Part shown: piece by piece, positions 1 through 10,703 of the stretch
How positions within the stretch are numbered: the stretch's first letter is position 1
Layout: every line of letters starts with the position of its first letter
Source of the DNA: Peteryoungia wuzhouensis
Lineage (GTDB): Bacteria > Pseudomonadota > Alphaproteobacteria > Rhizobiales > Rhizobiaceae
NCBI RefSeq assembly: GCF_003205195.1
Contig: NZ_QJRY01000002.1
Span: 248,001-312,000 of the forward strand
DNA: 64,000 bases
Reading direction: 5' to 3'
Translations under genes and position numbers: made by a program
The notes under the pieces: generated by a model
What the model was told of the DNA's origin: nothing
Databases searched by the model: none
Seen by the model: only the letters and a program-made list of their open reading frames with translations

Positions 1-2
1 GT

Positions 3-86
3 GATCGGACACTGTCATCGGAAGGCTTGAAGACGGTTCGGCGCATTCTGGACCAGTCTCCGCTCGGCACCAGCGCCATCGTCTGA
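3..86 (+). CDS. C-terminal end of an unidentified gene upstream of purL (partial)
   Basis: An open frame enters from the left edge and ends at a TGA at 84-86, giving 27 residues that end in LGTSAIV. The composition is plausible for coding sequence, but there is too little to name a family. In related genomes purine genes such as purS and purQ lie upstream of purL; these residues do not let me say whether this is one of them. The 137 bases between this stop and purL hold two GC-rich dyads near 145-185 but no convincing promoter. Confidence 0.4.
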   Translation, partial: DRTLSSEGLKTVRRILDQSPLGTSAIV

Positions 87-223
87 GCCGGACCGCGAGA
101 CGCATCCATCGAACCACGAAAGCGGCAGGAAAGGCTTAATCGGGCGCATTTTTCAAGTGCGCCGGGCGCAGGCTTGCGTTATAGCCTGCCTCGAAACCGA
201 TCTCCCATTTCCCTGAGAGCCAG

Positions 224-2446
<2,223 letters not shown>

Positions 2447-2471
2447 CGGCCCGATCACGTCCCTGTGGAGC

Positions 2472-2531
2472 ATGGGGTGGCGACTGCCATCCCCATTGAA
2501 AGAACTGGTCGGATGGCCGATAGTCGGCCAT
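2472..2531 (+). other. Two consecutive stem-loops between purL and bolA
   Basis: ATGGGGTGGC (2472-2481) pairs with GCCATCCCCAT (2486-2496) around GACT with one bulged T. About 17 bases later ATGGCCGA (2513-2520) pairs with TCGGCCAT (2524-2531) around TAG. Neither has a U-run on either strand, so they are not ordinary intrinsic terminators. They would lie in a purL 3' end or a bolA leader. Confidence 0.5.
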
Positions 2532-2558
2532 TGCTGATTTGCATGAGGGATCCGTTAC

Positions 2559-2792
2559 ATGCCGATGAAACCAGGCGACATCGAAGACATGATCAAGGCC
2601 GGCATTCCGGGAGCGAAGGTCGTTATTCGCGATCTCGCCGGGGACGGCGATCACTATGCCGCCGAGGTTGTCGCCGAAGCCTTCCGTGGCAAGAGCCGCG
2701 TTCAGCAGCACCAGATGGTCTATGACGCCCTGAAGGGCAACATGGGGGGTGTTCTGCATGCACTCGCCCTGCAGACGAGCATTCCAGAATAA
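2559..2792 (+). CDS. BolA/IbaG family iron-sulfur regulator
   Basis: This 77-residue protein has the compact BolA fold: an N-terminal helix, the central DGDHYAAEVVAEAF strand-helix unit near residues 28-42, and the C-terminal VQQHQMVYDAL helix with the histidine thought to help ligate a shared cluster. Proteins of this class bind a [2Fe-2S] cluster together with a CGFS monothiol glutaredoxin and act in iron-sulfur trafficking or iron sensing. That partner (grxD) lies 1.7 kb downstream on the same strand, which supports the call. I avoid the name bolA because the sequence is closer to the short Fra2/YrbA type than to classical E. coli BolA. Confidence 0.9.
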   Translation: MPMKPGDIEDMIKAGIPGAKVVIRDLAGDGDHYAAEVVAEAFRGKSRVQQHQMVYDALKGNMGGVLHALALQTSIPE

Positions 2793-2817
2793 CGCAGTCC
2801 AGAGCTGACTTGCGTTG

Positions 2818-2851
2818 AAAAAAGCCTGCCGCAATCGCGGCAGGCTTTTTT
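2818..2851. terminator. Bidirectional intrinsic terminator after bolA
   Basis: GCCTGCCGC (2824-2832) and GCGGCAGGC (2837-2845) form a perfect 9-bp stem with an AATC loop. T-runs follow on both strands (AAAAAA before, TTTTTT after). It separates the bolA gene from the convergent hydrolase gene ending at 2863. Confidence 0.93.
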
Positions 2852-2862
2852 GGTTTGGAAAA

Positions 2863-4005
2863 TCAGAAAACCGGTGGCCGTGCCGAGTGCAGGTCCGAAA
2901 ATGACAGTGCCGGCAAGGGACCGGCCGTCATCAGGGTGAAGTCGAATCCGCTCTTCTGGTCCGGACCCAGCACATATTGCCGGTGCATGCGCAGGAAGTC
3001 CCGGCGATTGCGTCCATAACGCTCGGCCGACATGGCGTTCTTGAAGCGCACAAAGACCAGCTTCGGCTGCGGCGCATCGGGATGGCCCGATAGCGCGACC
3101 GTCTGACATTTGTAGAGATGGATCGGGTCGGTCAGGCACTGGATGTCGAACCAGTCCACCTGGGTGTGGCGCGCCACAAGCCCGATCCTGTGCCTCAGCA
3201 AGGTCGCACTCGACAGAAGGCTGCATTGCAGAGCCGCCCCACCCAGGGTGACGAAAGTGATCCGCCGATCTCTCAACACCGGCGAGTTCCGCTCGATCAG
3301 ACGGCCGATCACCGACAAAGCGAGGCTCGCGCCCATGCTGTGCGAGGTCACGAGGACCTCGTCTGCGGATGTCGCAAGCGCCCGTTCGGCGCGATCTGCC
3401 TCCCGCTCGATCCAGGCCGCCACCTCTTGCCCGTTCTCGGCGATGGCGACCGCCAGGCGCCAATCGGCCAGCAGATGCAGCACATGGTAACGATCGGAAA
3501 GGCGCATCCAGCCGTAACGGAATGCGGCATAGCCGAGTGGCAGAGAGAGGAGAAGCCAGAGCGGGTGGAGATCAATCGTCAGAGGCAGTGCCGCGATCTC
3601 GACACCAATGGCGATGCCGAGCGCGATGAACAGATAGGGAAACAGGAAGAACAAGCCGAAACGCCAGGCATGACGGAAATAGGCAAAGGCGGCTCCCTGG
3701 ACTACGAGTGCAAGACCAGCACGGAACCCGGCAGCAATCTGCCGCCAGAGACTGTCGCGACGCAGGCTTGCGATCAGGTCGTTGTGGTCGTGGATGTGGA
3801 TCTCGCTACTGGTGACCCAACCGTCGCCAGCCGCATCGACGATAAAATGCGCGTTCTCAGGCATGCCGGACATCGGCCCGACGGCGAAGCGGCTTTCCCA
3901 GACGCGCGCTGCTTGGGCTGCGGATCTTTGGTATCGCTGACGATGCGCCTCAGAATCCAGGGGCTCGAAACCCGGAAAATGCAGGACGACACGACGATGG
4001 ATCAT
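2863..4005 (-). CDS. Membrane-anchored serine hydrolase-fold protein, paralogue of the 8388-9593 gene
   Basis: About 380 residues. The N-terminal half carries hydrophobic segments around residues 100-165 (FGLFFLFPYLFIALGIAIG and following) that look like two or three membrane helices. The second half has an alpha/beta-hydrolase nucleophile elbow, VLVTSHSMGAS, with the serine at about residue 223, and a tail rich in aromatic and basic residues. The gene at 8388-9593 shares the layout and the LYKC/FYKC, VRF and HxQY elements, so the two are paralogues. The substrate is unknown; lipase, esterase or pure scaffold are all possible. The ATG at 4005 is preferred over a GTG seven codons earlier, but neither has a strong ribosome site. 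Confidence 0.7.
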   Translation of the reverse strand: MIHRRVVLHFPGFEPLDSEAHRQRYQRSAAQAARVWESRFAVGPMSGMPENAHFIVDAAGDGWVTSSEIHIHDHNDLIASLRRDSLWRQIAAGFRAGLALVVQGAAFAYFRHAWRFGLFFLFPYLFIALGIAIGVEIAALPLTIDLHPLWLLLSLPLGYAAFRYGWMRLSDRYHVLHLLADWRLAVAIAENGQEVAAWIEREADRAERALATSADEVLVTSHSMGASLALSVIGRLIERNSPVLRDRRITFVTLGGAALQCSLLSSATLLRHRIGLVARHTQVDWFDIQCLTDPIHLYKCQTVALSGHPDAPQPKLVFVRFKNAMSAERYGRNRRDFLRMHRQYVLGPDQKSGFDFTLMTAGPLPALSFSDLHSARPPVF

Positions 4006-4127
4006 GATGGCGGTCACTCGTTTCACTGCAGATCGACCGCAGGCAGCGCTTGCTAGACGAGAATTGCGCTGATTAAAAGGAGAAATGGAACAGAAGTGGG
4101 TGCACCACGGCGGGAGGATGAAAACGA

Positions 4128-4349
4128 ATGGCTGATCTGGTCTCCGACATCGTCAAGAATGTCGTCGAAGGCGTCCTGAAAGAAATTCTGAAAAAGCCGG
4201 CAAGCAAGCGCACAAGCCGGCGCAAGCAGCAGACACGCTCCAGCACGACGGGCCGTTTCGTGAAGAAGAAGGTCAAGCGCGCCGCGCCGAAGAAGCAATT
4301 GAGCCGTCGCCGGACGGCGGCCAAACGCAGCCGCCAGCGCAGTTCCTGA
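4128..4349 (+). CDS. Small, highly basic protein of unknown function
   Basis: This 73-residue protein starts with an amphipathic helix (LVSDIVKNVVEGVLKEIL) followed by about 50 residues dominated by Lys, Arg, Ser and Thr, including KKKVKRAAPKKQ. The tail resembles H1-like nucleic-acid-binding tails, but I know no named family for it. A GGAGG lies 11 bases before the ATG. It sits between the divergent hydrolase gene and grxD. DNA or RNA binding is an inference from charge alone. Confidence 0.6.
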   Translation: MADLVSDIVKNVVEGVLKEILKKPASKRTSRRKQQTRSSTTGRFVKKKVKRAAPKKQLSRRRTAAKRSRQRSS

Positions 4350-4447
4350 CAAACCTTCGCCTCTCGGCACTGGCAAAAGCGGATTGCTCTTGCTATTTGT
4401 ACGGCACGCAAACCTGCCGCCTTGACCGGCATGTGAAAGGATAAGAC

Positions 4448-4780
4448 ATGAGCGCCCACGATTTCATCGACAACGAAGTGAAGACCAACGACGTGGTCCT
4501 GTTCATGAAGGGCAGCCCGCAGTTCCCGCAATGCGGCTTCTCCGGCCAGGTGGTCCAGATTCTCGACTATCTCGGTGTCGACTACAAGGGCGTCAACGTG
4601 CTGGCCGACATGGAGATCCGCGAAGGCATCAAGCAGTATTCCAACTGGCCGACCATTCCGCAGCTCTACATCAAGGGCGAATTTGTCGGCGGTTGCGACA
4701 TCGTCCGCGAGATGTTCCAGGCCGGCGAATTGCAAAAGCATTTTGAAGACCAGGGTATCGCCGTTCGCGGCGCCGCCTGA
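4448..4780 (+). CDS. grxD: Monothiol glutaredoxin (CGFS type)
   Basis: The 110-residue protein is the length of a single-domain CGFS glutaredoxin. The active-site motif is QCGFSGQ near residues 29-35; [19 protein letters not shown] provides the conserved cis-proline and glutathione-binding GG-D elements. Such proteins assemble and transfer [2Fe-2S] clusters, usually as heterodimers with a BolA protein, and a matching BolA-family gene lies upstream at 2559-2792. The ATG follows AAAGGATAAGAC. An intrinsic terminator follows at 4820. Confidence 0.96.
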   Translation: MSAHDFIDNEVKTNDVVLFMKGSPQFPQCGFSGQVVQILDYLGVDYKGVNVLADMEIREGIKQYSNWPTIPQLYIKGEFVGGCDIVREMFQAGELQKHFEDQGIAVRGAA

Positions 4781-4819
4781 CAAGCTCGCCGCAAGGCATC
4801 TTCATTCCAAGGCTGAGTA

Positions 4820-4845
4820 GGCGTTGCCCCGGGCAACGCCTTTTG
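4820..4845 (+). terminator. Intrinsic terminator of grxD
   Basis: GGCGTTGCC (4820-4828) and GGCAACGCC (4832-4840) form a perfect 9-bp stem with a three-base loop, followed by TTTT. Confidence 0.85.
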
Positions 4846-4866
4846 GCCGTTTAGAGGTATTCTCCC

Positions 4867-6114
4867 GTGTCTGATTCCTTACACTCCGCGCAAAAAGCGC
4901 TGGGCAAGATGGGCCGCGCCGAATTTATCGCGTTGATGGCCTTCCTGATGGCGCTCAATGCGCTCGCCATCGACATCATGCTTCCCGGCCTCCAGCAAAT
5001 CGGAGCAGCCCTCAACGTCGAAAACGAAAACCACCGTCAATACGTGGTCTCCGCCTACCTGATCGGTTTCGGTCTGGCGCAACTGTTCTACGGTCCGATC
5101 GCCGACCGCCTCGGCCGCCGCATCCCAATGATCCTCGGTCTCGGCATCTATGTTGTCTCCTCGCTCGCCGTCGTCTTCGTGCCGTCCTTCGGCATGCTGC
5201 TCGTCCTGCGGTTCATCCAGGGCATCGGGTCGGCCGCCACCCGCGTCATCACCGTCTCGATCGTTCGCGACGTCTTCGGCGGTCGGCAGATGGCCGAAGT
5301 CATGTCGCTGATCATGATGGTCTTCATGGTCATCCCGGTCGTCGCCCCCGGCACCGGTCAATTGATCATGCTGTTCGGGGACTGGCACTGGATCTTCGTC
5401 TTCATGGCGGTGATCGCACTGATCGTCGGGACCTGGATGTACATCCGCCTTCCGGAAACGCTAGCGCCTGAGGATATCAGGGCCTTCACGCCGAAGGTTA
5501 TCCTCGACGGCTTCCGCATCGTCCTCACCAACCGCGTAGCCCTCTGTTACACGCTGGCCAGCACCTTCATCTTCGGGGCGCTGTTCGGTTTCATCAATTC
5601 GGCCCAGCAGATCTATGTGGGCATTTACGGCCTCGGCGTCTGGTTCCCGGTCGCTTTTGCCGCCGTCGCATTGTTCATGGCGCTGTCGTCCTTCGTCAAC
5701 TCGAAGCTGGTCGGCCGCTTCGGCATGCGCAAGCTGTCGCACGCTTCTCTGCTCGGTTTCATCTTCATCAATGCCGTGTGGCTGCTGATCCAGGTCGTTG
5801 GCCCGCAGCCGATGCCGTTTGCGCTGTTCCTGAGCTTCTTTGCGCTCTCGATGTTCCAGTTCGGCTGGATCGGATCGAACTTCAACTCGCTGGCTATGGA
5901 ACCACTCGGCCACGTCGCCGGCACGGCGTCCTCGGTCCTCGGCTTCATGGGCACGATCGGCGGCTCGCTGATCGGCGCGGCCATCGGCCAGGCCTTCGAC
6001 GGCACAGCGCTGCCGATGGTCACGGGCTTCTTCGTGGTCGGCTTCATCGGTCTGATCTTCGTTCTGATCGGTGAGAAGGGCCGCCTGTTCCACCCGCAAA
6101 ACAAGCCCGTCTGA
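4867..6114 (+). CDS. MFS drug-resistance transporter, Bcr/CflA family
   Basis: A 415-residue inner-membrane protein with about twelve hydrophobic segments. The first helix pair shows MALNALAIDIMLPGLQQIG, typical of the Bcr/CflA (DHA1) drug:proton antiporters, and the loop after helix 2 carries GPIADRLGRR, the MFS signature. The helix 5 region contains VVAPGTGQLI, resembling the antiporter motif C (GxxxGP-like). The substrate cannot be read from the sequence. The start is a GTG preceded by TAGAGG. The gene ends at a bidirectional terminator shared with the convergent phosphatase gene. Confidence 0.9.
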   Translation: MSDSLHSAQKALGKMGRAEFIALMAFLMALNALAIDIMLPGLQQIGAALNVENENHRQYVVSAYLIGFGLAQLFYGPIADRLGRRIPMILGLGIYVVSSLAVVFVPSFGMLLVLRFIQGIGSAATRVITVSIVRDVFGGRQMAEVMSLIMMVFMVIPVVAPGTGQLIMLFGDWHWIFVFMAVIALIVGTWMYIRLPETLAPEDIRAFTPKVILDGFRIVLTNRVALCYTLASTFIFGALFGFINSAQQIYVGIYGLGVWFPVAFAAVALFMALSSFVNSKLVGRFGMRKLSHASLLGFIFINAVWLLIQVVGPQPMPFALFLSFFALSMFQFGWIGSNFNSLAMEPLGHVAGTASSVLGFMGTIGGSLIGAAIGQAFDGTALPMVTGFFVVGFIGLIFVLIGEKGRLFHPQNKPV

Positions 6115-6140
6115 CCAACAGAGCGACCTGCTCAAAGCGA

Positions 6141-6167
6141 AAGGCCCGGTCGATGCCGGGCCTTTTG
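6141..6167. terminator. Bidirectional intrinsic terminator
   Basis: GGCCCGG (6143-6149) pairs with CCGGGCC (6156-6162) around TCGATG. AAA precedes and TTTT follows, so it can serve both the MFS gene and the convergent phosphatase gene. Confidence 0.88.
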
Positions 6168-6173
6168 TCATTC

Positions 6174-6998
6174 TCAGACGGTAAAGATCTTCTCGCGCAA
6201 TTCCCGCCAGGCATCCGGGTCGGCCGCGACCAGCAGTCCACCATCGGTATGATGCGGCAGATAGGCAGATCCGTCGAAGCGCGCGACATGCGCGCCCGCC
6301 TCCTGCATCATCAGCGCACCGCCGAGATGGTCCCAGGGCATCAGCTTGTTGTACATGGCAAAATCCATGTGCCCCTGGCCGAGCAGACGATATTCGTGGG
6401 CCGCACAGCGATAGCTGGTGAAGAGCCGCACCTCCGCGAGGTTCGTCAACAGGCGGCGACGGGTCTCGATATCGAAGAACCCGGTATTCGCAATGCCGAT
6501 CATCTGGGACAGCGGCTGGCTCGGCCGGACGAACATTTGCTCCTGCGATCCATCGGGCCGGCAAAGCCACGCACCGGAACCCTTCTCGACCAGCGCCCAG
6601 TCATTGCCGATCGGGTCATAGATGATGCCGGCGACGGTCTCCCCCTTGCTCACCACCGCAAGCATGACACCGAACAGTGTCAGCCCGGCCGCAAAATTGA
6701 AGGTCCCGTCGATCGGATCGACGATCACGGCCAGATCGGCACCGGCGAGTTTTCCAAGCAGTTCCGGATCGGCAGCGACCGCCTCCTCACCGATGAAAAG
6801 GGCGTCAGGAAGAAGCGTGGACACACCCTTTCGGATCAGGCGCTCGGCCGCCTCGTCGGCCTCGGTCACGAGATCGATCGCCTCGGTTTTCATGCGCACG
6901 TCACCCTCGCCGAGGTTACGAAAACGCGGCAGGATTTCCTCGACGGCGGCCTCCTGCAGGAGGTTGGCCAAGGCGGCGATATCGATCGTGGCAGTCAT
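6174..6998 (-). CDS. Inositol monophosphatase family protein
   Basis: The 274-residue protein has all the metal-binding signatures of the Li+-sensitive phosphatase superfamily: LFIGEEAV near residue 70, IVDPIDGTFNFAAG near 92-105, and PWDHLGGALMMQEAG near 215. Members remove phosphate from myo-inositol-1-phosphate, histidinol phosphate, PAP or related sugars. The neighbours give no pathway clue, so the substrate is left open. It is a single gene convergent with the MFS transporter. Confidence 0.9.
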   Translation of the reverse strand: MTATIDIAALANLLQEAAVEEILPRFRNLGEGDVRMKTEAIDLVTEADEAAERLIRKGVSTLLPDALFIGEEAVAADPELLGKLAGADLAVIVDPIDGTFNFAAGLTLFGVMLAVVSKGETVAGIIYDPIGNDWALVEKGSGAWLCRPDGSQEQMFVRPSQPLSQMIGIANTGFFDIETRRRLLTNLAEVRLFTSYRCAAHEYRLLGQGHMDFAMYNKLMPWDHLGGALMMQEAGAHVARFDGSAYLPHHTDGGLLVAADPDAWRELREKIFTV

Positions 6999-7174
6999 GA
7001 AATCTCTCCGTTCCGTCGTGGTATTCCGGCTATTCTTGGACGCCGCCCCAACGCGGTTCTTCTAACCGGAAGGAAGACGCAAAGTACAGCTGGAAAGGCC
7101 CCAAGCTGCTGTTGCTTGCCACGGTGAAAAATGCATGATTTCGAAAACACAGCCATGTCGGAGTGCATTCTTCC

Positions 7175-7792
7175 ATGATTTCCAGACGGTCCCTGCTGGC
7201 AGCCGCGTCGGCACTCCTGATCACCTCCGCCCTGCCCGCCGAAGCCGCACTCAAGTCCAAGCCCAAGCTGAAAACCGGTCAGGTTTATCTGATCCGCGGC
7301 TTTGCAAATATCTTCTCCACGGGGCTAGACACCCTGGGCGAGCAGCTTGCTGCAGACGGCGTGAAGGCTGAAGTTTTGTCGCTGCCGAACACAGATGCAT
7401 TTGCCCGGCGCATCGCCGAAAAATACCGGGCCTCGAAAGATGCGCGACCGATCGTGCTCGTGGGCCATTCCCTGGGGGCCGACATGACCTTTGCCGTCGC
7501 CCGCGCTCTGGAACCGATGAAGATCCCTGTCGCCTTGATCATCAGCTTCGACCCGACCGGCAAAGGCCCGGTACCGCGGAACGTCAAGAAGGCCTTGAAC
7601 TATTATACCGGCGGCGAAACCCTCTGGTCACCGGTGACCCCGATGCCGGGCTTCAAGGGCGACCTTGCCAATATCAACCTGCGCCAGGGTGACACCGCCA
7701 TCAAGGGCATCGGCCATTTCAACATCGACAAGAATCCCGGCCTGCATGATCGCACCATCCGGGATATCAAGGCGGCCCTGCGCGCCCGCTGA
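7175..7792 (+). CDS. Exported alpha/beta-hydrolase-like protein
   Basis: The protein of 205 residues begins with a clear signal peptide (MISRRSLLAAASALLITSALPAEA). The mature part has a complete candidate triad: serine in VLVGHSLGADM (about residue 93), aspartate in ISFDPTGKG and histidine in GIGHFNIDKN. A periplasmic esterase, lipase or thioesterase-like activity is plausible but unproven. The ATG at 7175 is chosen over a GTG four codons upstream because the signal peptide starts cleanly there. It converges with the methyltransferase/hydrolase pair that follows, with only 17 bases between stops. Confidence 0.75.
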   Translation: MISRRSLLAAASALLITSALPAEAALKSKPKLKTGQVYLIRGFANIFSTGLDTLGEQLAADGVKAEVLSLPNTDAFARRIAEKYRASKDARPIVLVGHSLGADMTFAVARALEPMKIPVALIISFDPTGKGPVPRNVKKALNYYTGGETLWSPVTPMPGFKGDLANINLRQGDTAIKGIGHFNIDKNPGLHDRTIRDIKAALRAR

Positions 7793-7809
7793 ACCGCGAA
7801 CCGGATACG

Positions 7810-8391
7810 TCAGAACACGCCGGGAATGAGTCGCTTCGTGCGGGCACAATAGGCGTCGTATTCGCCGCCAAAGGTCTGGCGCATCATCGCCTCTTCGCGC
7901 GACTGTCGCACCGCATAAAGCGCAAGCACGGCAGCCAGCCCGGCAAAACCCGCGATCCAGTTCGGGATCAGCAACACCTGGGCGAGCCCCCAGAGCAGGA
8001 ACGAAGCGTACATCGGGTGCCGGACATGGGCATAGACGCCGCCGGTCACCAGTTGATGCCCTTCGCGTACTTCAAGCGTGACCGACCAGTTGCGCCCGAG
8101 ATCCTTGTGGCTGCGGCGAAACAGCCAGAGGAAGACGGCACCGGTCAACATGCCAAGAACGAGAACGGGAACAGGCTGGCCGCGATCGGCAAAGTCTGAA
8201 AACAGATCCAGACGCCAGGCGATCGGCATGACAACAAGACCGAGGAAACAGAGCGTCAGCAGAGAGATGTCGAGCACCGTCCGGTTGTCGACGCGCGTCT
8301 TCTGCCGCCGTGCCCGACGCATCGCCGGATAGCGCATGGCGCACCACACCAGGAGCATCACGGCCCAGAGAATGAAGGAAATGCGGATCAT
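7810..8391 (-). CDS. Isoprenylcysteine carboxyl methyltransferase-like membrane protein (ICMT/PEMT family)
   Basis: A 193-residue membrane protein with four to five hydrophobic segments. The C-terminal half holds the family signature: GGVYAHVRHPMYASFLLWG, then two further helices, then SREEAMMRQTFGGEYDAYCARTKRLIPG, with the paired glutamates and Y-x2-Y that bind S-adenosylmethionine. Bacterial members have mostly unknown methyl acceptors; lipids or small amines are likely. Its ATG overlaps the stop of the upstream hydrolase gene by four bases (ATGA), so the two are translationally coupled. Confidence 0.88.
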   Translation of the reverse strand: MIRISFILWAVMLLVWCAMRYPAMRRARRQKTRVDNRTVLDISLLTLCFLGLVVMPIAWRLDLFSDFADRGQPVPVLVLGMLTGAVFLWLFRRSHKDLGRNWSVTLEVREGHQLVTGGVYAHVRHPMYASFLLWGLAQVLLIPNWIAGFAGLAAVLALYAVRQSREEAMMRQTFGGEYDAYCARTKRLIPGVF

Positions 8392-9593
8392 GCTTCGACC
8401 TTTGTCTGTTCGGCGACGAGCGCGATAGCCGGCGCGCTGCCGGGACCGACCTCTTCGAGCCGCTGCGTGCCACAGCAGATCAGGAAGAAGTCGTAGAAAT
8501 AGCGGCGACTGTTGGCCGAGATGAACTGGTAGTGCACGCGGAAGAAATTGCGTTTGATCCGCTTATAGCTTTCCGACACCAGCATCTCTCTGAACCGCAC
8601 CTGGAACATGCGCGGAAAGGCATCCTTCCGCTGGTGGGTCAGACCGGCGAGCCGGTAGGGGTCGCATTTGTAGAAATTGATGATGTCGGTGAGCGCCTGG
8701 AACTCGGTCCAGCGCAGTGCCGGAAACCGAGACAGGTTCTCCAGCCGTTGACGCGCCCTCACCGCTGCCGGATGCAGGCAGACCTTGAGCGAAGTTGATC
8801 CGACCGTGAGCAGGGTAAAGTCGACTGCCCGTCCCTCACCCGTCAGGCGCTCCGCCAACAAATGGGCAACGTCAAGGATCAGCGCCCCACCGGTCGAATG
8901 GCCAACGAGCAACACCTCGTCATATCGACCATCCCGCAAGCGCTCATCGATCAACCGTGACCACGCATCGAGACGCAGATCCATGTCCGGCCGGCGGCCG
9001 CGCAGATGCTCGCGGCTGAACGACCAGAGATCCATCAGGTGGAAGACGAAATAGCGCCGGCCGATGAAACGCCCCGCAGCATAGGCGACGAGCATGCCGA
9101 CCAGAACGGCAACGATCATGCTTCCCGGAAAGCCGGCAAACCTCACCAGCCGATAGACGAAACACCCTGCTCCGGCGAACGCCATGAGCGCCACGGCCGG
9201 ATAAAGAAAATAGAGCGCGAAACGCCAGTTGGTCCCGAAGAAGCGAAACATCGTCCCGCTGAAGACATAGTCGAGGAAGGAGATCAGATAGACCCAGAGC
9301 CGAACGACAAAGGGCCTGGACCCGTCACGTTTGACCAGATCGTCGAAGCTGAGGAAGGTCAGGTCGCTGACGCAGTCGCCGTCGGCGCCATGATAGTGGA
9401 CCCGCGCCGTCGCAGCGATTCCGCCCGGCGCCGGTACCGGCTCCTCCATCCGCGCGGCCACTCCCCAGCAGGCACTGAACCGGGCCATCTCACGACCGAT
9501 CCTGCGAAAGAACCCGGCCGAATCGTTGCGCTCATAACCACCGACCAGAAAGACGGCACGCCGCGCGACCGACGCCTGAGATTCCTCAGTCAT
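8388..9593 (-). CDS. Membrane-anchored serine hydrolase-fold protein, coupled to the ICMT-like gene
   Basis: 401 residues. The N-terminus (AVFLVGGYERND) resembles the first strand of a hydrolase fold, two or more hydrophobic segments follow near residues 110-175, and VLLVGHSTGGALI gives the nucleophile elbow with serine at about residue 233. FYKCDPYRLAG, QVRFREMLVSESYKR and FRVHYQF match the paralogue at 2863-4005. Coupling to a SAM-dependent membrane methyltransferase suggests a shared lipid or small-molecule substrate (inference). The ATG at 9593 follows GGGAG at good spacing and is preferred to a GTG four codons upstream. Confidence 0.72.
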   Translation of the reverse strand: MTEESQASVARRAVFLVGGYERNDSAGFFRRIGREMARFSACWGVAARMEEPVPAPGGIAATARVHYHGADGDCVSDLTFLSFDDLVKRDGSRPFVVRLWVYLISFLDYVFSGTMFRFFGTNWRFALYFLYPAVALMAFAGAGCFVYRLVRFAGFPGSMIVAVLVGMLVAYAAGRFIGRRYFVFHLMDLWSFSREHLRGRRPDMDLRLDAWSRLIDERLRDGRYDEVLLVGHSTGGALILDVAHLLAERLTGEGRAVDFTLLTVGSTSLKVCLHPAAVRARQRLENLSRFPALRWTEFQALTDIINFYKCDPYRLAGLTHQRKDAFPRMFQVRFREMLVSESYKRIKRNFFRVHYQFISANSRRYFYDFFLICCGTQRLEEVGPGSAPAIALVAEQTKVEA

Positions 9594-9771
9594 CCACACT
9601 CCCACACTCGTTCATCCACCCGGCTCGTTCGTGCGAACCGGCCCCTTTCTGACTTTCTAAAGTGCAAGCTGCCTTAAGGACAGTCCGCAGGGTGCGCAAA
9701 GCCGGGGAAATTGTGCAAGAGCGGCGAAAATTGTGCAGGACACCCAATGCTGACCGTGAAAGGCCATGCAC

Positions 9772-10659
9772 TCAGTCGCGGGGCGCCGCCATCAGTCCGG
9801 CGAAATCGAACAATTTCGGATCAAGCAGATGAGACGGATCGACATGACCGAGTGCCCGCAGCATCGCATCCTTCCGGCCCGGCATTCGCGCTTCGATGCC
9901 TGACAGCATCTCCTTCATCGCATTGCGCTGGAGCCCATCTTGCGAGCCGCAGAGATCGCAAGGGATGATCGGGAAGGCCATGGCTTCAGCAAACCGCGCC
10001 ATGTCGTCTTCTGCGGCATAGGCAAGCGGACGCAGGACGAAGAGATCCTTCTCGTCGTTGAGCAGTTTGGCCGGCATGGCCGAGAGCCGACCGCCATGGA
10101 AGAAGTTCATGAAGAAGGTTTCAAGAATATCCTCGCGATGATGCCCAAGCACCAGCGCATCGCATCCTTCTTCGCGGGCGATCCGGTAGAGATTGCCCCG
10201 CCGCAGACGCGAACAGAGGGAACAATAGGTGCCGCCGCTGGGCACCTTCTCCTTCACGATCGAATAGGTGTCGCGATATTCGATCCGGTGTTTCACCCCA
10301 ATGGACGCCAGATAGTCCGGCAGGACATGCTTGGGGAAATTCGGTTGCCCCTGGTCCAGATTGCAGGCCACGAGTTCGACCGAAAGCAGACCGCGCCATT
10401 GCAGGTCAAGAAGGATGGCGAGCAGGCCATAGCTGTCCTTGCCCCCCGACAGGCCAACCAGCCAGCGTTTCTGGCCCTTCAGCATGTCGAAATCGGCAAG
10501 CGCCTGGCGCACCTGACGGATCAGCCGCTTGCGCAGCTTGTTGAACGAAACGGAGCCTGGCGCCTGGGCAAAAACGGGGTGAACGGTCGCGAGGTCGAAC
10601 TCGTCCTCGGCCTCCAATGCGGCTGCATTCTGGCTGTCGATCGTGGTGGCGAGGTTCAT
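9772..10659 (-). CDS. ttcA: tRNA 2-thiocytidine biosynthesis protein TtcA
   Basis: TtcA thiolates cytidine 32 of certain tRNAs using ATP and an iron-sulfur cluster. The 295-residue protein has the PP-loop [11 protein letters not shown] near residues 68-78, the [10 protein letters not shown] motif with the paired cysteines, and a further [10 protein letters not shown] segment with a third and fourth cysteine, as expected for the 4Fe-4S enzyme. The acidic N-terminal 30 residues are a common extension. It is transcribed in the same direction as glsA and rpsD upstream, 44 bases from the glsA stop. Confidence 0.93.
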   Translation of the reverse strand: MNLATTIDSQNAAALEAEDEFDLATVHPVFAQAPGSVSFNKLRKRLIRQVRQALADFDMLKGQKRWLVGLSGGKDSYGLLAILLDLQWRGLLSVELVACNLDQGQPNFPKHVLPDYLASIGVKHRIEYRDTYSIVKEKVPSGGTYCSLCSRLRRGNLYRIAREEGCDALVLGHHREDILETFFMNFFHGGRLSAMPAKLLNDEKDLFVLRPLAYAAEDDMARFAEAMAFPIIPCDLCGSQDGLQRNAMKEMLSGIEARMPGRKDAMLRALGHVDPSHLLDPKLFDFAGLMAAPRD

Positions 10660-10703
10660 CTACGGCTCCGTTCGCCCTGCAATGCCCGTTGCGGCCCGGA
10701 AGA

